DNA of 64,000 nt from Bacillota bacterium (GTDB taxonomy: Bacteria; Bacillota; UBA994; UBA5500), in contig JAKOXL010000007.1 in the NCBI GenBank assembly GCA_029781045.1, positions 1 through 64,000 on the forward strand. The letters are read 5' to 3'. This document shows positions 22,650-31,757 of this stretch, piece after piece (within the stretch, counting starts at the first letter, position 1; each line of letters begins with the position of its first letter). The notes under the pieces were generated by a model, which saw nothing but the letters and a program-made list of their open reading frames with translations, was not told the origin of the DNA and ran no database searches. Position numbers and translations under genes: made by a program.

Positions 22650-24761
22650 ATGTGGCGGAAACAGTTGGCAGTTCTCCTCACAGTCATCCTGCTAGCAAGT
22701 GGCGCAGCTCCCGCTATTGCTAGTGCCAACAGCCCTATGAGTTTAGAAGAGGCCATCTTAGCGGCAAAGGCCGCATTTCCTGAGTTAAAACTGGATGAAG
22801 CCGACTTTGTCTCTAACTTTATTATCAGTGATAACACTCCCGTCTGGCAGCTGTCCTGGAATGAAGAGGGCGGAATGACAGTCCGCATTGCGGTTAACGC
22901 CAATAGCGGTCGCATATTGGAGTATTATCTTTGGCAGCGGCAACCTGAAGGAACTCTCCCTTCACTGCCTAAACTCTCAGAAGAGGAAGCTTTAGCAAAA
23001 GCAGAGGCTTTCCTGAAAAGGTTGGTACCAGAGGAACTGGCTCAATGTCGTTATCAACCAGGCCAACCCCTACGTCCCTATTTATATGAACGCACCACTT
23101 ACCTAACATACACTTTTAACTTCCAACGCTATGCCCACGATATTCCTTTCAATTACAACGGCCTACGGGTTAACGTTAATGCAGATACCGGCGAGATAAC
23201 CGAGTATGTTTGCATCTGGACGGAAGGGCCTGTACCAGAACCAATGAACCTCATCGGGGCCGCCAAGGCAGCCGCTCTTGCCCAAGAAGAGGGGAAAATG
23301 GAACTGCAGTATTATCTACCCTATGTGGCCCGCGGAGAAACGCCCAAACCGATTTTGGTCTACCAGGCTCCGAGGATTAACTCCATAGCTGTTGATGCCT
23401 TTACGGGAGAAATCCATAGCCCGCCCCTGTACTTCCCTCCACTAGTTAGGGATGCAGATACGGAAAACAAAGGGATTGCTACCGCCGAACTGTCACCAGC
23501 CGAGTTAAAAGAAATCACTTTGGTGGAAGGCTTGTTGACGCAGGAAGAGGCCGAAGCTAAGGCCCGTCAGATCTTTGCTATTGGGGAAGCCTTCTCCCTG
23601 CGAGATGCGCGCCTAATGGCCGACTGGCAGTTCCCAGATCTACGACTTTGGCACCTCTCGTTTGCAGCCGCTGAAGAAGAGAAACACTCCTATGTGTCAG
23701 TTACTTTAGAAGCTAAGACGGGTGAAATCCATCGCTACTACACCACCGTCCCCTACGAAGAGTATGAGACCGAAGGAACTCTCAACTGGGATGAGGCTGA
23801 GAAGTTGGCCCGAGAATACTTGGCTAAGATGAACCCGGAGAAGGCTAAGCAAGTGGAGCTGGTTAAACAAGAACCGATCAACCGGGAGGAAAATCAACTC
23901 AGCTACTATTTCACCTATCGACGCCTAGTTAAAGGGGTTTCTTTCCCACAAAATGGTTTTACCGTTACCGTTTATGCGGGCAAAGAGCCGGCGATTACTT
24001 CCTACACCCTAGACTGGCTAGAGCTCACTTTCCCCAGCAAGCAGGGCATCCTCTCCCTAGATCAGGCCCATGCCAAGCTACGCAAGACTTATCCCTTCCG
24101 TCTGGAGTATCGAGTTGAGCAACGGGACGTACGCCCCATGCCTGTTGAAGGAGTAGAGACTGTCACCTCCAGTGAACACAAGCCTATTCTGCTGGTTTAT
24201 ACTCAAGCGCCTGTGCCTAGCACCATGTTTAGAGCCACCGATGCCCAACCCCTTGACTACCAAGGCGAGCCGGTGAAAGAGAATGTTCCAGTCACTCCAA
24301 ACGACATAGCCGGACATCCAGCAGAGGAAGACATCACCTACTTGGCTAAAGTTGGCATTCTTCCCATCCCAGAAGATGGCAAGTATCGCCCTAACGACAC
24401 GGCCACTGTTGGTGACTGGTTGGAACTACTGGCCAACGCCACCGGTAGCAGCATTGAGTACCAGCTTGACCGCCTAGCCAAAGGGGAAGCGATCGACAAA
24501 GAGCAAGACCTCAAGCGGGAACAATTGGCTGTCTACGCAATCCGCGCCCTGGGTTACGATAGAATTGCCTCCATGTCGGACATTTTCTTCATCGCTACCC
24601 CCGATGCCGCTGAGGTGACTGAGGCGTACACCGGTCACGTGGCTATTGCCCTAAAGCTAAACTTAGTGAAGCTACAAGATGGCAACTTCGCTCCCCAAGC
24701 CCTAGCCACTCGCGCCGAGCTGGCTACGGCCCTCATGCAGATGCTGCGCTGGGAGAGATAA
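22650..24761 (+). CDS. Secreted YcdB/YcdC-repeat protein with C-terminal SLH-type segment
   Basis: 703 residues. A signal peptide (basic start, hydrophobic core, cleavage near ASANS at about 25-30) is followed by at least four repeats of the YcdB/YcdC type. Each ends in a strand-turn motif: VNANSGRILEYY, VNADTGEITEYV, VDAFTGEIHSPP, LEAKTGEIHRYY. This layout resembles PepSY-like sporulation proteins. The C-terminal about 140 residues look like two S-layer homology modules (DITYLAKVGIL...YRPNDTATVGDWLELL, and later GHVAIALKLNLV...LATRAELATALMQML). I infer a cell-surface protein anchored to secondary wall polymer. Start ATG with a strong CAAGGAGGT site. Confidence 0.78.
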   Translation: MWRKQLAVLLTVILLASGAAPAIASANSPMSLEEAILAAKAAFPELKLDEADFVSNFIISDNTPVWQLSWNEEGGMTVRIAVNANSGRILEYYLWQRQPEGTLPSLPKLSEEEALAKAEAFLKRLVPEELAQCRYQPGQPLRPYLYERTTYLTYTFNFQRYAHDIPFNYNGLRVNVNADTGEITEYVCIWTEGPVPEPMNLIGAAKAAALAQEEGKMELQYYLPYVARGETPKPILVYQAPRINSIAVDAFTGEIHSPPLYFPPLVRDADTENKGIATAELSPAELKEITLVEGLLTQEEAEAKARQIFAIGEAFSLRDARLMADWQFPDLRLWHLSFAAAEEEKHSYVSVTLEAKTGEIHRYYTTVPYEEYETEGTLNWDEAEKLAREYLAKMNPEKAKQVELVKQEPINREENQLSYYFTYRRLVKGVSFPQNGFTVTVYAGKEPAITSYTLDWLELTFPSKQGILSLDQAHAKLRKTYPFRLEYRVEQRDVRPMPVEGVETVTSSEHKPILLVYTQAPVPSTMFRATDAQPLDYQGEPVKENVPVTPNDIAGHPAEEDITYLAKVGILPIPEDGKYRPNDTATVGDWLELLANATGSSIEYQLDRLAKGEAIDKEQDLKREQLAVYAIRALGYDRIASMSDIFFIATPDAAEVTEAYTGHVAIALKLNLVKLQDGNFAPQALATRAELATALMQMLRWER

Positions 24762-24770
24762 ACCTAAAGA

Positions 24771-24803
24771 AAAAGACCAGAGCTACCACAGCTCTGGTCT
24801 TTT
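24771..24803. terminator. Bidirectional terminator
   Basis: A 14-base-pair perfect stem (AAAAGACCAGAGCT / AGCTCTGGTCTTTT) with loop ACCAC lies between two convergent genes and has T tracts in both directions. Confidence 0.92.
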
Positions 24804-24808
24804 ATTGT

Positions 24809-26677
24809 CTAACGCACACCACCGCCGCCTCCGCCACCGCCAAAACCTCCTCCACCTGAAAAGCCTCCACCGAAGCCCTTGCCAGAAGACTGGGTGCTGG
24901 TGGCTGCTCTAATCGACTGGGTTATGGTATTAGACAAAGCGGTGAAGCTGTTAGTAAAGCCCAGCGGGTTGGCACTTCTGGACATAGGCCAGTAGTACCA
25001 GCCATAGCCGAAGCGATAACTGCCTTCCGTCAGATTTGGATAGACCAGTTCCAACTGCTTCATTACTTCTTTAGCCACACCTAGAGTTACAGCATAAACC
25101 AGATAGTGCTCCCATATAACCAGCGACGGAATGGTGTGACGCTCCATCTGCGAGAAGTGAAGCAGAAACCGCCTAAAGGCTTGCCACCGGACGTAATCCT
25201 CTTGCCCGCTGGGCGAGCGGCGATTCATGGCAACGGCCACCAAGAACATAACCACCGTTGCAGGCACCAATCCAAACATGGCCAGCGGTGCCCAGACCAC
25301 GGCTGGAACCATCAGTAGCATAGCCACGACACCTCCCAGCCACAGCTGATTGCGGGCTTGAGTGATCTCGGGGCCATCATCGAAAAAGTGGTGCCATTCT
25401 GCTTCAAAACGCACCTGTCCTATCCACCCCTGCCAGAAGGAGCGGAACTCATTTTGGTGTTTCTTCGCATAGGTTTCAATATCCTCGAAGGAGACCCGGT
25501 CAGCAGGGGAACTCTTTCTGCCGGCTTGGGCCACCGTTGTGAAGATAAAGTTCAGCGCCTCGGCCTCATGGGAAGCCAAGCCGGCCCCATCTTTCTCCTG
25601 TTTGGTCAAGAAATAGTTGGTTTCATTACTAGCGCCAAAGAGTCCTCTTTTCTCCACTGCTGACTCTTCAATACGCAAGTACCCCCGTCGTGCCAAGTCA
25701 AGGATCGTGGCCGTAAAATCATCGGTGGTAGGATCGCCATGGCGCCACAGTACCGCCAACTCGGCCGGACTATACTCACCGGGCAACTCACGGTAGTAGT
25801 CACCGTTAAAGGTGGTTGGGTGGGGACGCCCTCCTAATCGCCAGCTACGAACAGCCCAGTAGATAGAAAAGACAAAGGCCATCAGGGCCCCAACTAGACC
25901 AGCCAAACTTCTTGCCCGCTCCCAGTTGGCACTGCGGGCCCATCCTTCTTCTTCCTTCAGTATCTGTTCAAAGGCCAGCCTACCCGTGCGCTGAGCGTGC
26001 TCTCCGGTAATCAAGCTGGTAGGGAAGGTAACGCGCCCCTCCAAGAAGGTACGGGCCGGTAGCTTTTCGATAGACCACTGCACTTGGCGTGGCCCCATAA
26101 TCTCCACATTCCCATGAAGAGGCCCATGGCCCCAGGCACGCAGTTCGTTTTGCTGGGCGCCTTCCGGTAAGGTAAGGGTCACCAAAACCCGGTCCACCCC
26201 ATAATCCCACTGATCGCCCACAAACTGGTAATATAGTTCCGCCACGTCGTTATGAAGCTTAACTTGACCTAACACCTGATAGCTGAGAACAAAAGTGCGT
26301 GTTTCATCGGTAGCCTCGTAACTCCAATCAATATAGAACCGATTACCCTCATCCAGCACATAGAAAGTACTGGCTGGCCCATAGCTGGTGGCTCCCGGAA
26401 TAAAGCGATAGGGCTTACCTTGCTCGCCCACACTCACATTCTCAATGGTTACTCCCGGCTCCTTCTTAATCCACTGAAACATCCCACTGAAGGTGCCATC
26501 AAAGCGGGCAGTGCGATATTCGGCGATCACCAATGAACCATCGCTAAGTATTTCAGCTTCGATTTTCAGTTCGGTAAATCTTACAGAACGGGCTGCCGCC
26601 TCCTGGGGCGTGGCGCAAAGGGTTAAGAAGAGGGCCAACAATAGGCCATAGCATACTATGCGCCTTCTCTGTCTCAT
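24809..26677 (-). CDS. DUF2207 membrane protein with glycine-rich tail
   Basis: 622 residues. A signal peptide is followed by an extracytoplasmic beta-rich domain (about 30-235; DUF2207 N-terminal region). One transmembrane helix lies near 260, then a cytoplasmic part with a winged-helix-like segment (GEYSPAELAVLWRHGDPTTDDFTATILDLARRGYL, residues about 300-335). Two further helices follow near 450-490. The end is a low-complexity serine/glycine tail (SGGGGFGGGGGGGG). Its function is unknown; the family is repeatedly paired with LemA. ATG 26677 is preferred over GTG 26686 because AGAGGTG then has proper spacing. It begins 11 bases after the lemA stop. Confidence 0.82.
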   Translation of the reverse strand: MRQRRRIVCYGLLLALFLTLCATPQEAAARSVRFTELKIEAEILSDGSLVIAEYRTARFDGTFSGMFQWIKKEPGVTIENVSVGEQGKPYRFIPGATSYGPASTFYVLDEGNRFYIDWSYEATDETRTFVLSYQVLGQVKLHNDVAELYYQFVGDQWDYGVDRVLVTLTLPEGAQQNELRAWGHGPLHGNVEIMGPRQVQWSIEKLPARTFLEGRVTFPTSLITGEHAQRTGRLAFEQILKEEEGWARSANWERARSLAGLVGALMAFVFSIYWAVRSWRLGGRPHPTTFNGDYYRELPGEYSPAELAVLWRHGDPTTDDFTATILDLARRGYLRIEESAVEKRGLFGASNETNYFLTKQEKDGAGLASHEAEALNFIFTTVAQAGRKSSPADRVSFEDIETYAKKHQNEFRSFWQGWIGQVRFEAEWHHFFDDGPEITQARNQLWLGGVVAMLLMVPAVVWAPLAMFGLVPATVVMFLVAVAMNRRSPSGQEDYVRWQAFRRFLLHFSQMERHTIPSLVIWEHYLVYAVTLGVAKEVMKQLELVYPNLTEGSYRFGYGWYYWPMSRSANPLGFTNSFTALSNTITQSIRAATSTQSSGKGFGGGFSGGGGFGGGGGGGGVR

Positions 26678-26688
26678 GCAGCCCACCT

Positions 26689-27249
26689 CTACTTGAAGTC
26701 TACGTTGATAGGCCCCCGTGCTGCTGGTTCTGCGTCCAGGTTGAAATAATCCACTGGGGTGAAACCCATAGCATTGGCCACCAGATTGCTGGGGAACATT
26801 TCGGTATAGGTGTTATACCGTTGTACCGTATCGTTGTAGAACTGACGGGCAAAGGCAATCTTGCTCTCAGTGTTGCTAAGCTCTTCTTGCAGTTGACGGA
26901 AATTGCTATCTGCCTTCAATTGGGGATAGTTCTCTGCCACAGCAAAGAGCGATCTCAAAGCACCAGTAAGAGCATTCTCTGCATTCGCCTGGTCGGCTAG
27001 AGAACCACCACCAGCCATGGCCTGAGCCCGCGCCTGGGTGACCGCTTCCAGTGTCTCGCGTTCATGGGTCATATATCCCTTTACCGTGTTCACCAGGTTG
27101 GGTATGAGATCATAACGACGCCGTAATTGCACATCAATCTGCGACCAGGCGTTTCTTACCCGCTGACGCAAGTCCACCAAACGGTTATAGACAGACATAA
27201 CATAGAGAACCACTACAACAATGATACCAAGGATAATCCACTGCAACAT
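26689..27249 (-). CDS. lemA: LemA family protein
   Basis: 186 residues. An N-terminal membrane helix (about 1-20) is followed by the diagnostic segment NRLVDLRQRVRNAWSQIDVQLRRRYDLIPNLV, then a helical bundle with YNDTVQRYNTYTEMFPSNLVA near the end, all typical of LemA. The short N-terminus and long cytoplasmic or external bundle form a membrane-anchored scaffold of unknown role. It is the first gene of a pair with the DUF2207 gene. The ATG has an AGGAGGTG ribosome site. Confidence 0.93.
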   Translation of the reverse strand: MLQWIILGIIVVVVLYVMSVYNRLVDLRQRVRNAWSQIDVQLRRRYDLIPNLVNTVKGYMTHERETLEAVTQARAQAMAGGGSLADQANAENALTGALRSLFAVAENYPQLKADSNFRQLQEELSNTESKIAFARQFYNDTVQRYNTYTEMFPSNLVANAMGFTPVDYFNLDAEPAARGPINVDFK

Positions 27250-27384
27250 GTTCGCACCTCCTAAGTTTTATTGTTCACCTACTCAGTAATACGTATTAGA
27301 CCCGCATGGGTTGCGGCACTAGCAGGAAAAAGCTGTGATTCCGATAAACTTTCTTCACCAGAACAGCATTCCCTTCTGGCAAGC

Positions 27385-27406
27385 AAAAAAGCCCCCTGGC
27401 GGGGGC
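27385..27406 (-). terminator. Terminator of the amidase gene
   Basis: On the minus strand GCCCCC-GCCA-GGGGGC (27391-27406) is followed by TTTTTT (27385-27390), 18 bases after the amidase stop codon. Confidence 0.88.
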
Positions 27407-27424
27407 GGGGAATAGAGCAAAACG

Positions 27425-28081
27425 TTATTTCATTGCCTTTTTTATGGTCGTCTCATTGGTTTTGGCATCCCATACTACTGTGCGTCCAACGGCCTCGGCG
27501 ATTGCTCGCACCGGTGCATAGGTTGTTCCATCGATTACATAGGCAGGTAAGGTAGTGCCGCTTTCCTCATCATGCACTAGAGTAGGCTCAATCTTCTTGG
27601 GCTTCGGTGGCAGTCGCTTTTTGGGCGGCGTGAGTTCGGCCTGAACATCGGCCACAAACTTATCCCAGATGGGTAGAATGTGCCGCGGGCAATACTTACC
27701 AGTCCAGCGCTGATGGGTGGTCAAACGATCCACACCCCAACCATACCGCCGCAGAATCTCGGCAGACAGCTTGACAGCATTTAGATACGCCTTCTCGTGT
27801 CGCACCGGGTCGGTAAACTCGCATACTTCTATGCTGATGCTCTGTCGATTAGCCTCCGGGCCTGCGTGCCACGACATCTCGTTCTCGGGAATACACTGGA
27901 TTGCCTCCTTATCGTCTACAACCCAGTGAGAGCTAACCTTCGCATCTGGGTGGTTACTGAAGTAGTCTCGGTTGTTCTGCGCCGTGGAGTTGGGGTTGCC
28001 GGTGTTGTGTATAGTCACCGAGGTGGGCGAAATGCGGGTGCCCGGCCTGTTATGCTTGATCAACTGCGCTCTCATTTCCAT
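27425..28081 (-). CDS. N-acetylmuramoyl-L-alanine amidase with copper-amine-oxidase-like domain
   Basis: 218 residues. The N-terminal domain (about 1-150) is an Amidase_2 zinc amidase: TIHNTGN holds H25, and THQRWTGKYCPRH holds H123 and C131 as remaining zinc ligands, with the SIEVCE acidic stretch at 83-88. A lysine/proline linker (about 150-166) leads to a copper amine oxidase N-domain-like module (YVIDGTTYAPVRAIAEAVGRTVVW), which in Firmicutes is a wall- or surface-associated module. It should cleave the bond between muramic acid and the stem peptide. No signal peptide is present, as in phage endolysins and CwlA. ATG 28081 has a GGGAGGTGA site. No other phage genes are nearby. Confidence 0.88.
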   Translation of the reverse strand: MEMRAQLIKHNRPGTRISPTSVTIHNTGNPNSTAQNNRDYFSNHPDAKVSSHWVVDDKEAIQCIPENEMSWHAGPEANRQSISIEVCEFTDPVRHEKAYLNAVKLSAEILRRYGWGVDRLTTHQRWTGKYCPRHILPIWDKFVADVQAELTPPKKRLPPKPKKIEPTLVHDEESGTTLPAYVIDGTTYAPVRAIAEAVGRTVVWDAKTNETTIKKAMK

Positions 28082-28233
28082 GGATTGTCACCTCCCGCAA
28101 CTAATCCTCGGGGCATTTATCCCCTCTATTTAATCTATTCATATCGTGCTGAATTGGTGGGAGTAACTTATACTCGCTAGTTGCGGCGCGGCGGGAATGC
28201 CTGGCGATTGCACTTCCTTCTTGCTCTGTACAC

Positions 28234-28265
28234 AAAAAGCCGCAAAGGCAGTAGACCTTTACGGC
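28234..28265 (-). terminator. Terminator of the tRNA cluster
   Basis: On the minus strand GCCGTAAAGG pairs with CCTTTGCGGC (28239-28265, 7-base loop) and is followed by TTTTT (28234-28238). Confidence 0.88.
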
Positions 28266-28279
28266 ATAGGTTTCTTATA

Positions 28280-28356
28280 TGGTGGGCGCAACAGGGCTCG
28301 AACCTGTGACCTCTTGCGTGTGAAGCAAGCGCTCATCCCAACTGAGCTATGCGCCC
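28280..28356 (-). tRNA. tRNA-Val (CAC)
   Basis: A full cloverleaf on the minus strand: acceptor GGGCGCA/TGCGCCC, D arm GCTC..GAGC, anticodon stem CTTGC/GCAAG with loop TTCACAC giving anticodon CAC, T arm with GGTTCGAGCC. CCA is encoded. It reads the valine codon GTG. Confidence 0.95.
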
Positions 28357-28365
28357 GTTTTGGTT

Positions 28366-28442
28366 TGGTGGGCCCACTAGGACTCGAACCTAGGACCAAT
28401 CGGTTATGAGCCGACCGCTCTGACCAACTGAGCTATGGGCCC
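28366..28442 (-). tRNA. tRNA with CAT anticodon (Met elongator or Ile2)
   Basis: The cloverleaf is complete and CCA is encoded. The anticodon stem GTCGG/CCGAT encloses CTCATAA, anticodon CAT. It lacks the initiator features. Whether C34 is modified to lysidine (tRNA-Ile2, reading ATA) or left as methionine elongator cannot be decided by anticodon alone. The GGCTCATAACC anticodon arm resembles Bacillus Ile2 as I recall it. Confidence 0.9.
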
Positions 28443-28445
28443 CAA

Positions 28446-28520
<75 letters not shown>

Positions 28521-28532
28521 ACAGCAATATTA

Positions 28533-28561
28533 ATTATAGAGCAGGTCGACAAATTCGTCAA
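28533..28561 (-). promoter_or_regulatory. Promoter of the tRNA cluster
   Basis: On the minus strand TTGACG (28556-28561), 17 bases, TATAAT (28533-28538), 12 bases before the tRNA-Asn gene. Near consensus, placed just after the rpoD stop. Confidence 0.88.
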
Positions 28562-28593
28562 GATACCAAAGCTTTGGCCCGCGGAAAGGCAAC

Positions 28594-29703
28594 TTATTCC
28601 AAGAAGTCTTTTAAACGCTTGCTACGACTGGGATGACGCAGCTTGCGCAAGGCTTTGGCCTCGATCTGACGAATACGTTCCCGCGTAACTCCGAACTCTT
28701 GACCTACTTCCTCTAAGGTGCGGCCACGACCATCCTCCAGACCAAAGCGCAAACGCAACACCTTCTGCTCCCGCTCCGTTAACGTGTCTAACACGTCGTC
28801 CAGCTGTTCCCGTAGCAGGGCAAAGGCAGCCGCATCGGCAGGAGCAACTGCTTCGTCGTCGGGAATAAAATCGCCTAGATGACTGTCTTCCTCTTCTCCA
28901 ATTGGAGTCTCCAAAGAAACGGGTTCTTGGGCTATCTTGAGAATTTCGTGTACTCGCTCCACGGTAATATCCATGTGTTCAGCGATTTCTTCCGGGGTTG
29001 GTTCCCGCCCCAGCTCCTGCAATAACTGCCGGGAAACACGTATCAACTTGTTGATGGTCTCCACCATGTGCACCGGAATGCGGATGGTCCGGGCTTGATC
29101 AGCAATGCTACGTGTGATAGCTTGCCGAATCCACCAAGTGGCATAGGTGCTAAACTTAAAGCCTTTAGTGTAGTCAAACTTCTCTACAGCCTTCATCAAA
29201 CCCAGATTTCCCTCTTGAATCAAGTCGAGAAACTGCATGCCTCGACCCACATAGCGTTTAGCTATGCTAACGACAAGACGCAAGTTGGCCTCCACCAACT
29301 TCTTCTTGGCTTCCTCATCGCCCGCTTCCATGCGTTTGGCCAGTTCTACTTCTTCCTCCGATGTCAGCAATGGTACTCGGCCGATCTCTTTTAAGTACAT
29401 ACGCACCGGATCGTCCATACGCACACCAGCGGGAACCGACAGATCCGTTAGGTCTGGATCGTCGGTGTCTTTGTCGGCCAAATCACTATCGTCTTTTTCA
29501 TGTTCCACTTCGACGACTTTTTCACCGTCACCAATAACGTCAATGCCCAATGCCGCCAGACTTTCATAAATGTCATCAATCTGGTCAGGATTGAGGTCTA
29601 TTTCCTGCAAGGCGTCCATGATCTCCTTATAAGTGAGTACGCCTTGCTTCTTCCCCTTTTCCAACAGATCCTTTACTATCTCCAAGACTTCATTCTTATC
29701 CAA
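28594..29703 (-). CDS. rpoD: Housekeeping RNA polymerase sigma factor SigA/RpoD
   Basis: 369 residues, the usual Firmicute SigA length. An N-terminal region 1.1 (about 1-75) is followed by an acidic linker and region 1.2 ([16 protein letters not shown]). Region 2 ends with [27 protein letters not shown] for -10 melting; region 3 follows. Region 4.2 is [30 protein letters not shown] for -35 recognition. It directs transcription from the TTGACA/TATAAT promoters seen throughout the window. The start is TTG with an AGAGGGGG site. It forms the classic macromolecular-synthesis pair with dnaG, 25 bases upstream. Confidence 0.98.
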   Translation of the reverse strand: MDKNEVLEIVKDLLEKGKKQGVLTYKEIMDALQEIDLNPDQIDDIYESLAALGIDVIGDGEKVVEVEHEKDDSDLADKDTDDPDLTDLSVPAGVRMDDPVRMYLKEIGRVPLLTSEEEVELAKRMEAGDEEAKKKLVEANLRLVVSIAKRYVGRGMQFLDLIQEGNLGLMKAVEKFDYTKGFKFSTYATWWIRQAITRSIADQARTIRIPVHMVETINKLIRVSRQLLQELGREPTPEEIAEHMDITVERVHEILKIAQEPVSLETPIGEEEDSHLGDFIPDDEAVAPADAAAFALLREQLDDVLDTLTEREQKVLRLRFGLEDGRGRTLEEVGQEFGVTRERIRQIEAKALRKLRHPSRSKRLKDFLE

Positions 29704-29728
29704 GTGAATCCCCCTCTAGCGTACCTGC

Positions 29729-31555
29729 CTAGTGTCGCATCCCCTTCTGCATCTCTAAAAGCGACTGTAGTTGCTGTAGCAGTTGTTTGCGTTCATCTCT
29801 ATCTTTCTCTGACCGTAGCCTCTCTTGTACTTCAGTAATCGATCGTTTTATGGCTAGGTGTCTTAATTTATCAAGACAATCTCGCGCTAACACGGCGGCC
29901 TTCTCTAATTCTATATTCTCCGTCCACATAACCTGCGCCAACCGCTTAGCAATTTCTGGCTTATCTATTCGCTCCAATAGTCTCCGCCCATCCAAGACGT
30001 ATCCTTCCTGCAACTCTTGCAATAGTAGTGCCACTAGTTCACGATCGACCGGGTAGGCATACACATCCAACTCCTGCCAAGCCACAAGCAGCTCTCGCCC
30101 ATCAACGTGGTTACCAAGGATTAGGTTTAGTAGTTTGTCTTCAGCAATCTGATAGCCTCGCAAAACCGGGTCAGGTTCAGCTACTTTAGCAAGTTCCACA
30201 CTTCTAGTAGTATTCCTGCTATTGCCAAGTTTATCCCTATATTGGGCTCTTGATGCCTGCCCTTCTTTAGCCAACTCGGCTAAGACAGCGCTTTCCGGCA
30301 CCTGCAACTCATAGGCCATCCTCTGTGCATAGGCGATCTTTGCCACTTCGCTGTCCAACGTGGCCAATACAACAGAGGCAGCCTTGACAAACTGAGACTT
30401 ACCTTCCACGGTACTCAAGTCGTGTTCCTGTCGCAACATAGCTAACTGAAAATCCACTACTGGCTGGGCTTTCCCCAGAATCTCCTGCAAGAAGTACTCG
30501 GAACCCATCTGCCGAAGGCAGTCGTCCGGGTCTTGGCCAATAGGTAGAGTAGCTACACGCACTTGCAAGCCAGCTCTTAATAGAATATCTAATCCTCGCA
30601 AAGCGGCCCGTAGACCTGAACCGTCAGCATCGTAACACAGAATCACCTGATCGGTATAACGCCTTAGTAGTCGTGCTTGCGCCGGGGTAAGGGCCGTTCC
30701 CAACGAGGCTACCACATGGCCAATGCCAAATTGCCAAGCGGAAAGGCAATCCATATACCCTTCTACCAGTACCACATGTCCTGCTTGACGAATAAAGGGA
30801 TTGGCGTAATGAAGACCGAACAAGAGACGTCCTTTATCAAAAAGTTGACTTTCCGGTGAATTCAGGTATTTTGGTAAAGAGTGGTCCAGAACCCGTCCAC
30901 CAAAAGCAACGATACGCCCTCTTTCATCGGAGATGGGTATCATTAGACGGGCGCGAAAGCGGTCATAGTACCCTTCCTGTTGCCGGGGCACAATCAAACC
31001 CAGTTTCACTAAGGGCGCAACTGGTACTCCACTCCGATCTGCTGCCGCCACCAAATTGGTCCAACCAGCAGGAGCATACCCCAACTTCATCGTGTCTACC
31101 AGGTCGGTCGCAATCCCACGTCGGGCCAAATAGTCTCGCGCGGCTTTACCTTCCGGTTGCTTCAACTGCTCATGGAAAAACTGGGCGGCCCACTGGTTGA
31201 CCCGATACAGCAGCTGTCTCTCCTTCTGCTGGGCTCGCACCTCTTTGGATTGGCTGACCGCTTCCGGCAGAGGAATATTAGCACGAACAGCTAGGGCACG
31301 CACTGCTTCCGGAAAGGAAACCTTTGCTGTCTCCATTACGAAGTTGAATACGGTACCACTGGCATGACAACCAAAACAGTAGTACATTTGCTTCTCGGGG
31401 CTGACGCTGAAGGACGGCGTCTTTTCAGCATGGAACGGGCATAAGCCAAGAAAATTGCGTCCACTGCGCTTAAGCTGGACGTGTTCGCCTATCAACTCCA
31501 CTATATCGTTGGCATTACGCACCTGCTCAATAAAGTCATCTGTAAAAAGGGACAT
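29729..31555 (-). CDS. dnaG: DNA primase DnaG
   Basis: 608 residues. The CHC2 zinc finger is at C39, H42, C60 and C63. The central TOPRIM polymerase core has VVLVEGYMDCLSAWQFG and LCYDADGSG, the metal-binding acidic residues. A C-terminal helicase-interacting region follows. It synthesises RNA primers for the replication fork. Start ATG with a GAGGAGAGG site. It is followed by rpoD in the conserved order. No rpsU lies directly in front, unlike in enterobacteria; rpsU is elsewhere in this window. Confidence 0.98.
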   Translation of the reverse strand: MSLFTDDFIEQVRNANDIVELIGEHVQLKRSGRNFLGLCPFHAEKTPSFSVSPEKQMYYCFGCHASGTVFNFVMETAKVSFPEAVRALAVRANIPLPEAVSQSKEVRAQQKERQLLYRVNQWAAQFFHEQLKQPEGKAARDYLARRGIATDLVDTMKLGYAPAGWTNLVAAADRSGVPVAPLVKLGLIVPRQQEGYYDRFRARLMIPISDERGRIVAFGGRVLDHSLPKYLNSPESQLFDKGRLLFGLHYANPFIRQAGHVVLVEGYMDCLSAWQFGIGHVVASLGTALTPAQARLLRRYTDQVILCYDADGSGLRAALRGLDILLRAGLQVRVATLPIGQDPDDCLRQMGSEYFLQEILGKAQPVVDFQLAMLRQEHDLSTVEGKSQFVKAASVVLATLDSEVAKIAYAQRMAYELQVPESAVLAELAKEGQASRAQYRDKLGNSRNTTRSVELAKVAEPDPVLRGYQIAEDKLLNLILGNHVDGRELLVAWQELDVYAYPVDRELVALLLQELQEGYVLDGRRLLERIDKPEIAKRLAQVMWTENIELEKAAVLARDCLDKLRHLAIKRSITEVQERLRSEKDRDERKQLLQQLQSLLEMQKGMRH

Positions 31556-31683
31556 TTCCTCTCCTCACCCATGCCTCTTATAGGGCCCCCATCTCACATT
31601 TCTTGGTGTAACTTAATTCGTCATCAGCATAGCATTTCCTGCCCAACTTCAAAATCTGACAAAATCTTATGGAGAATGAAACG

Positions 31684-31713
31684 CCTCATTCCGCCCACAC
31701 TCACGGAATGAGG
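31684..31713 (-). terminator. Hairpin terminator downstream of dgt
   Basis: CCTCATTCCG pairs with CGGAATGAGG over a 10-base loop. On the minus strand it is followed by CGTTTCATTC, a weak T tract. It lies between the dgt stop and dnaG. Confidence 0.6.
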
Positions 31714-31757
31714 AGTTTGCCCTCACCTTTATTCGTTATCGAACCACAAAATCCTGC

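Noticed and set aside
28082-28230. Prophage remnant next to the signal-less amidase
   Set aside because: No integrase, structural or attachment sequences are seen; the region leads directly to the tRNA cluster terminator.
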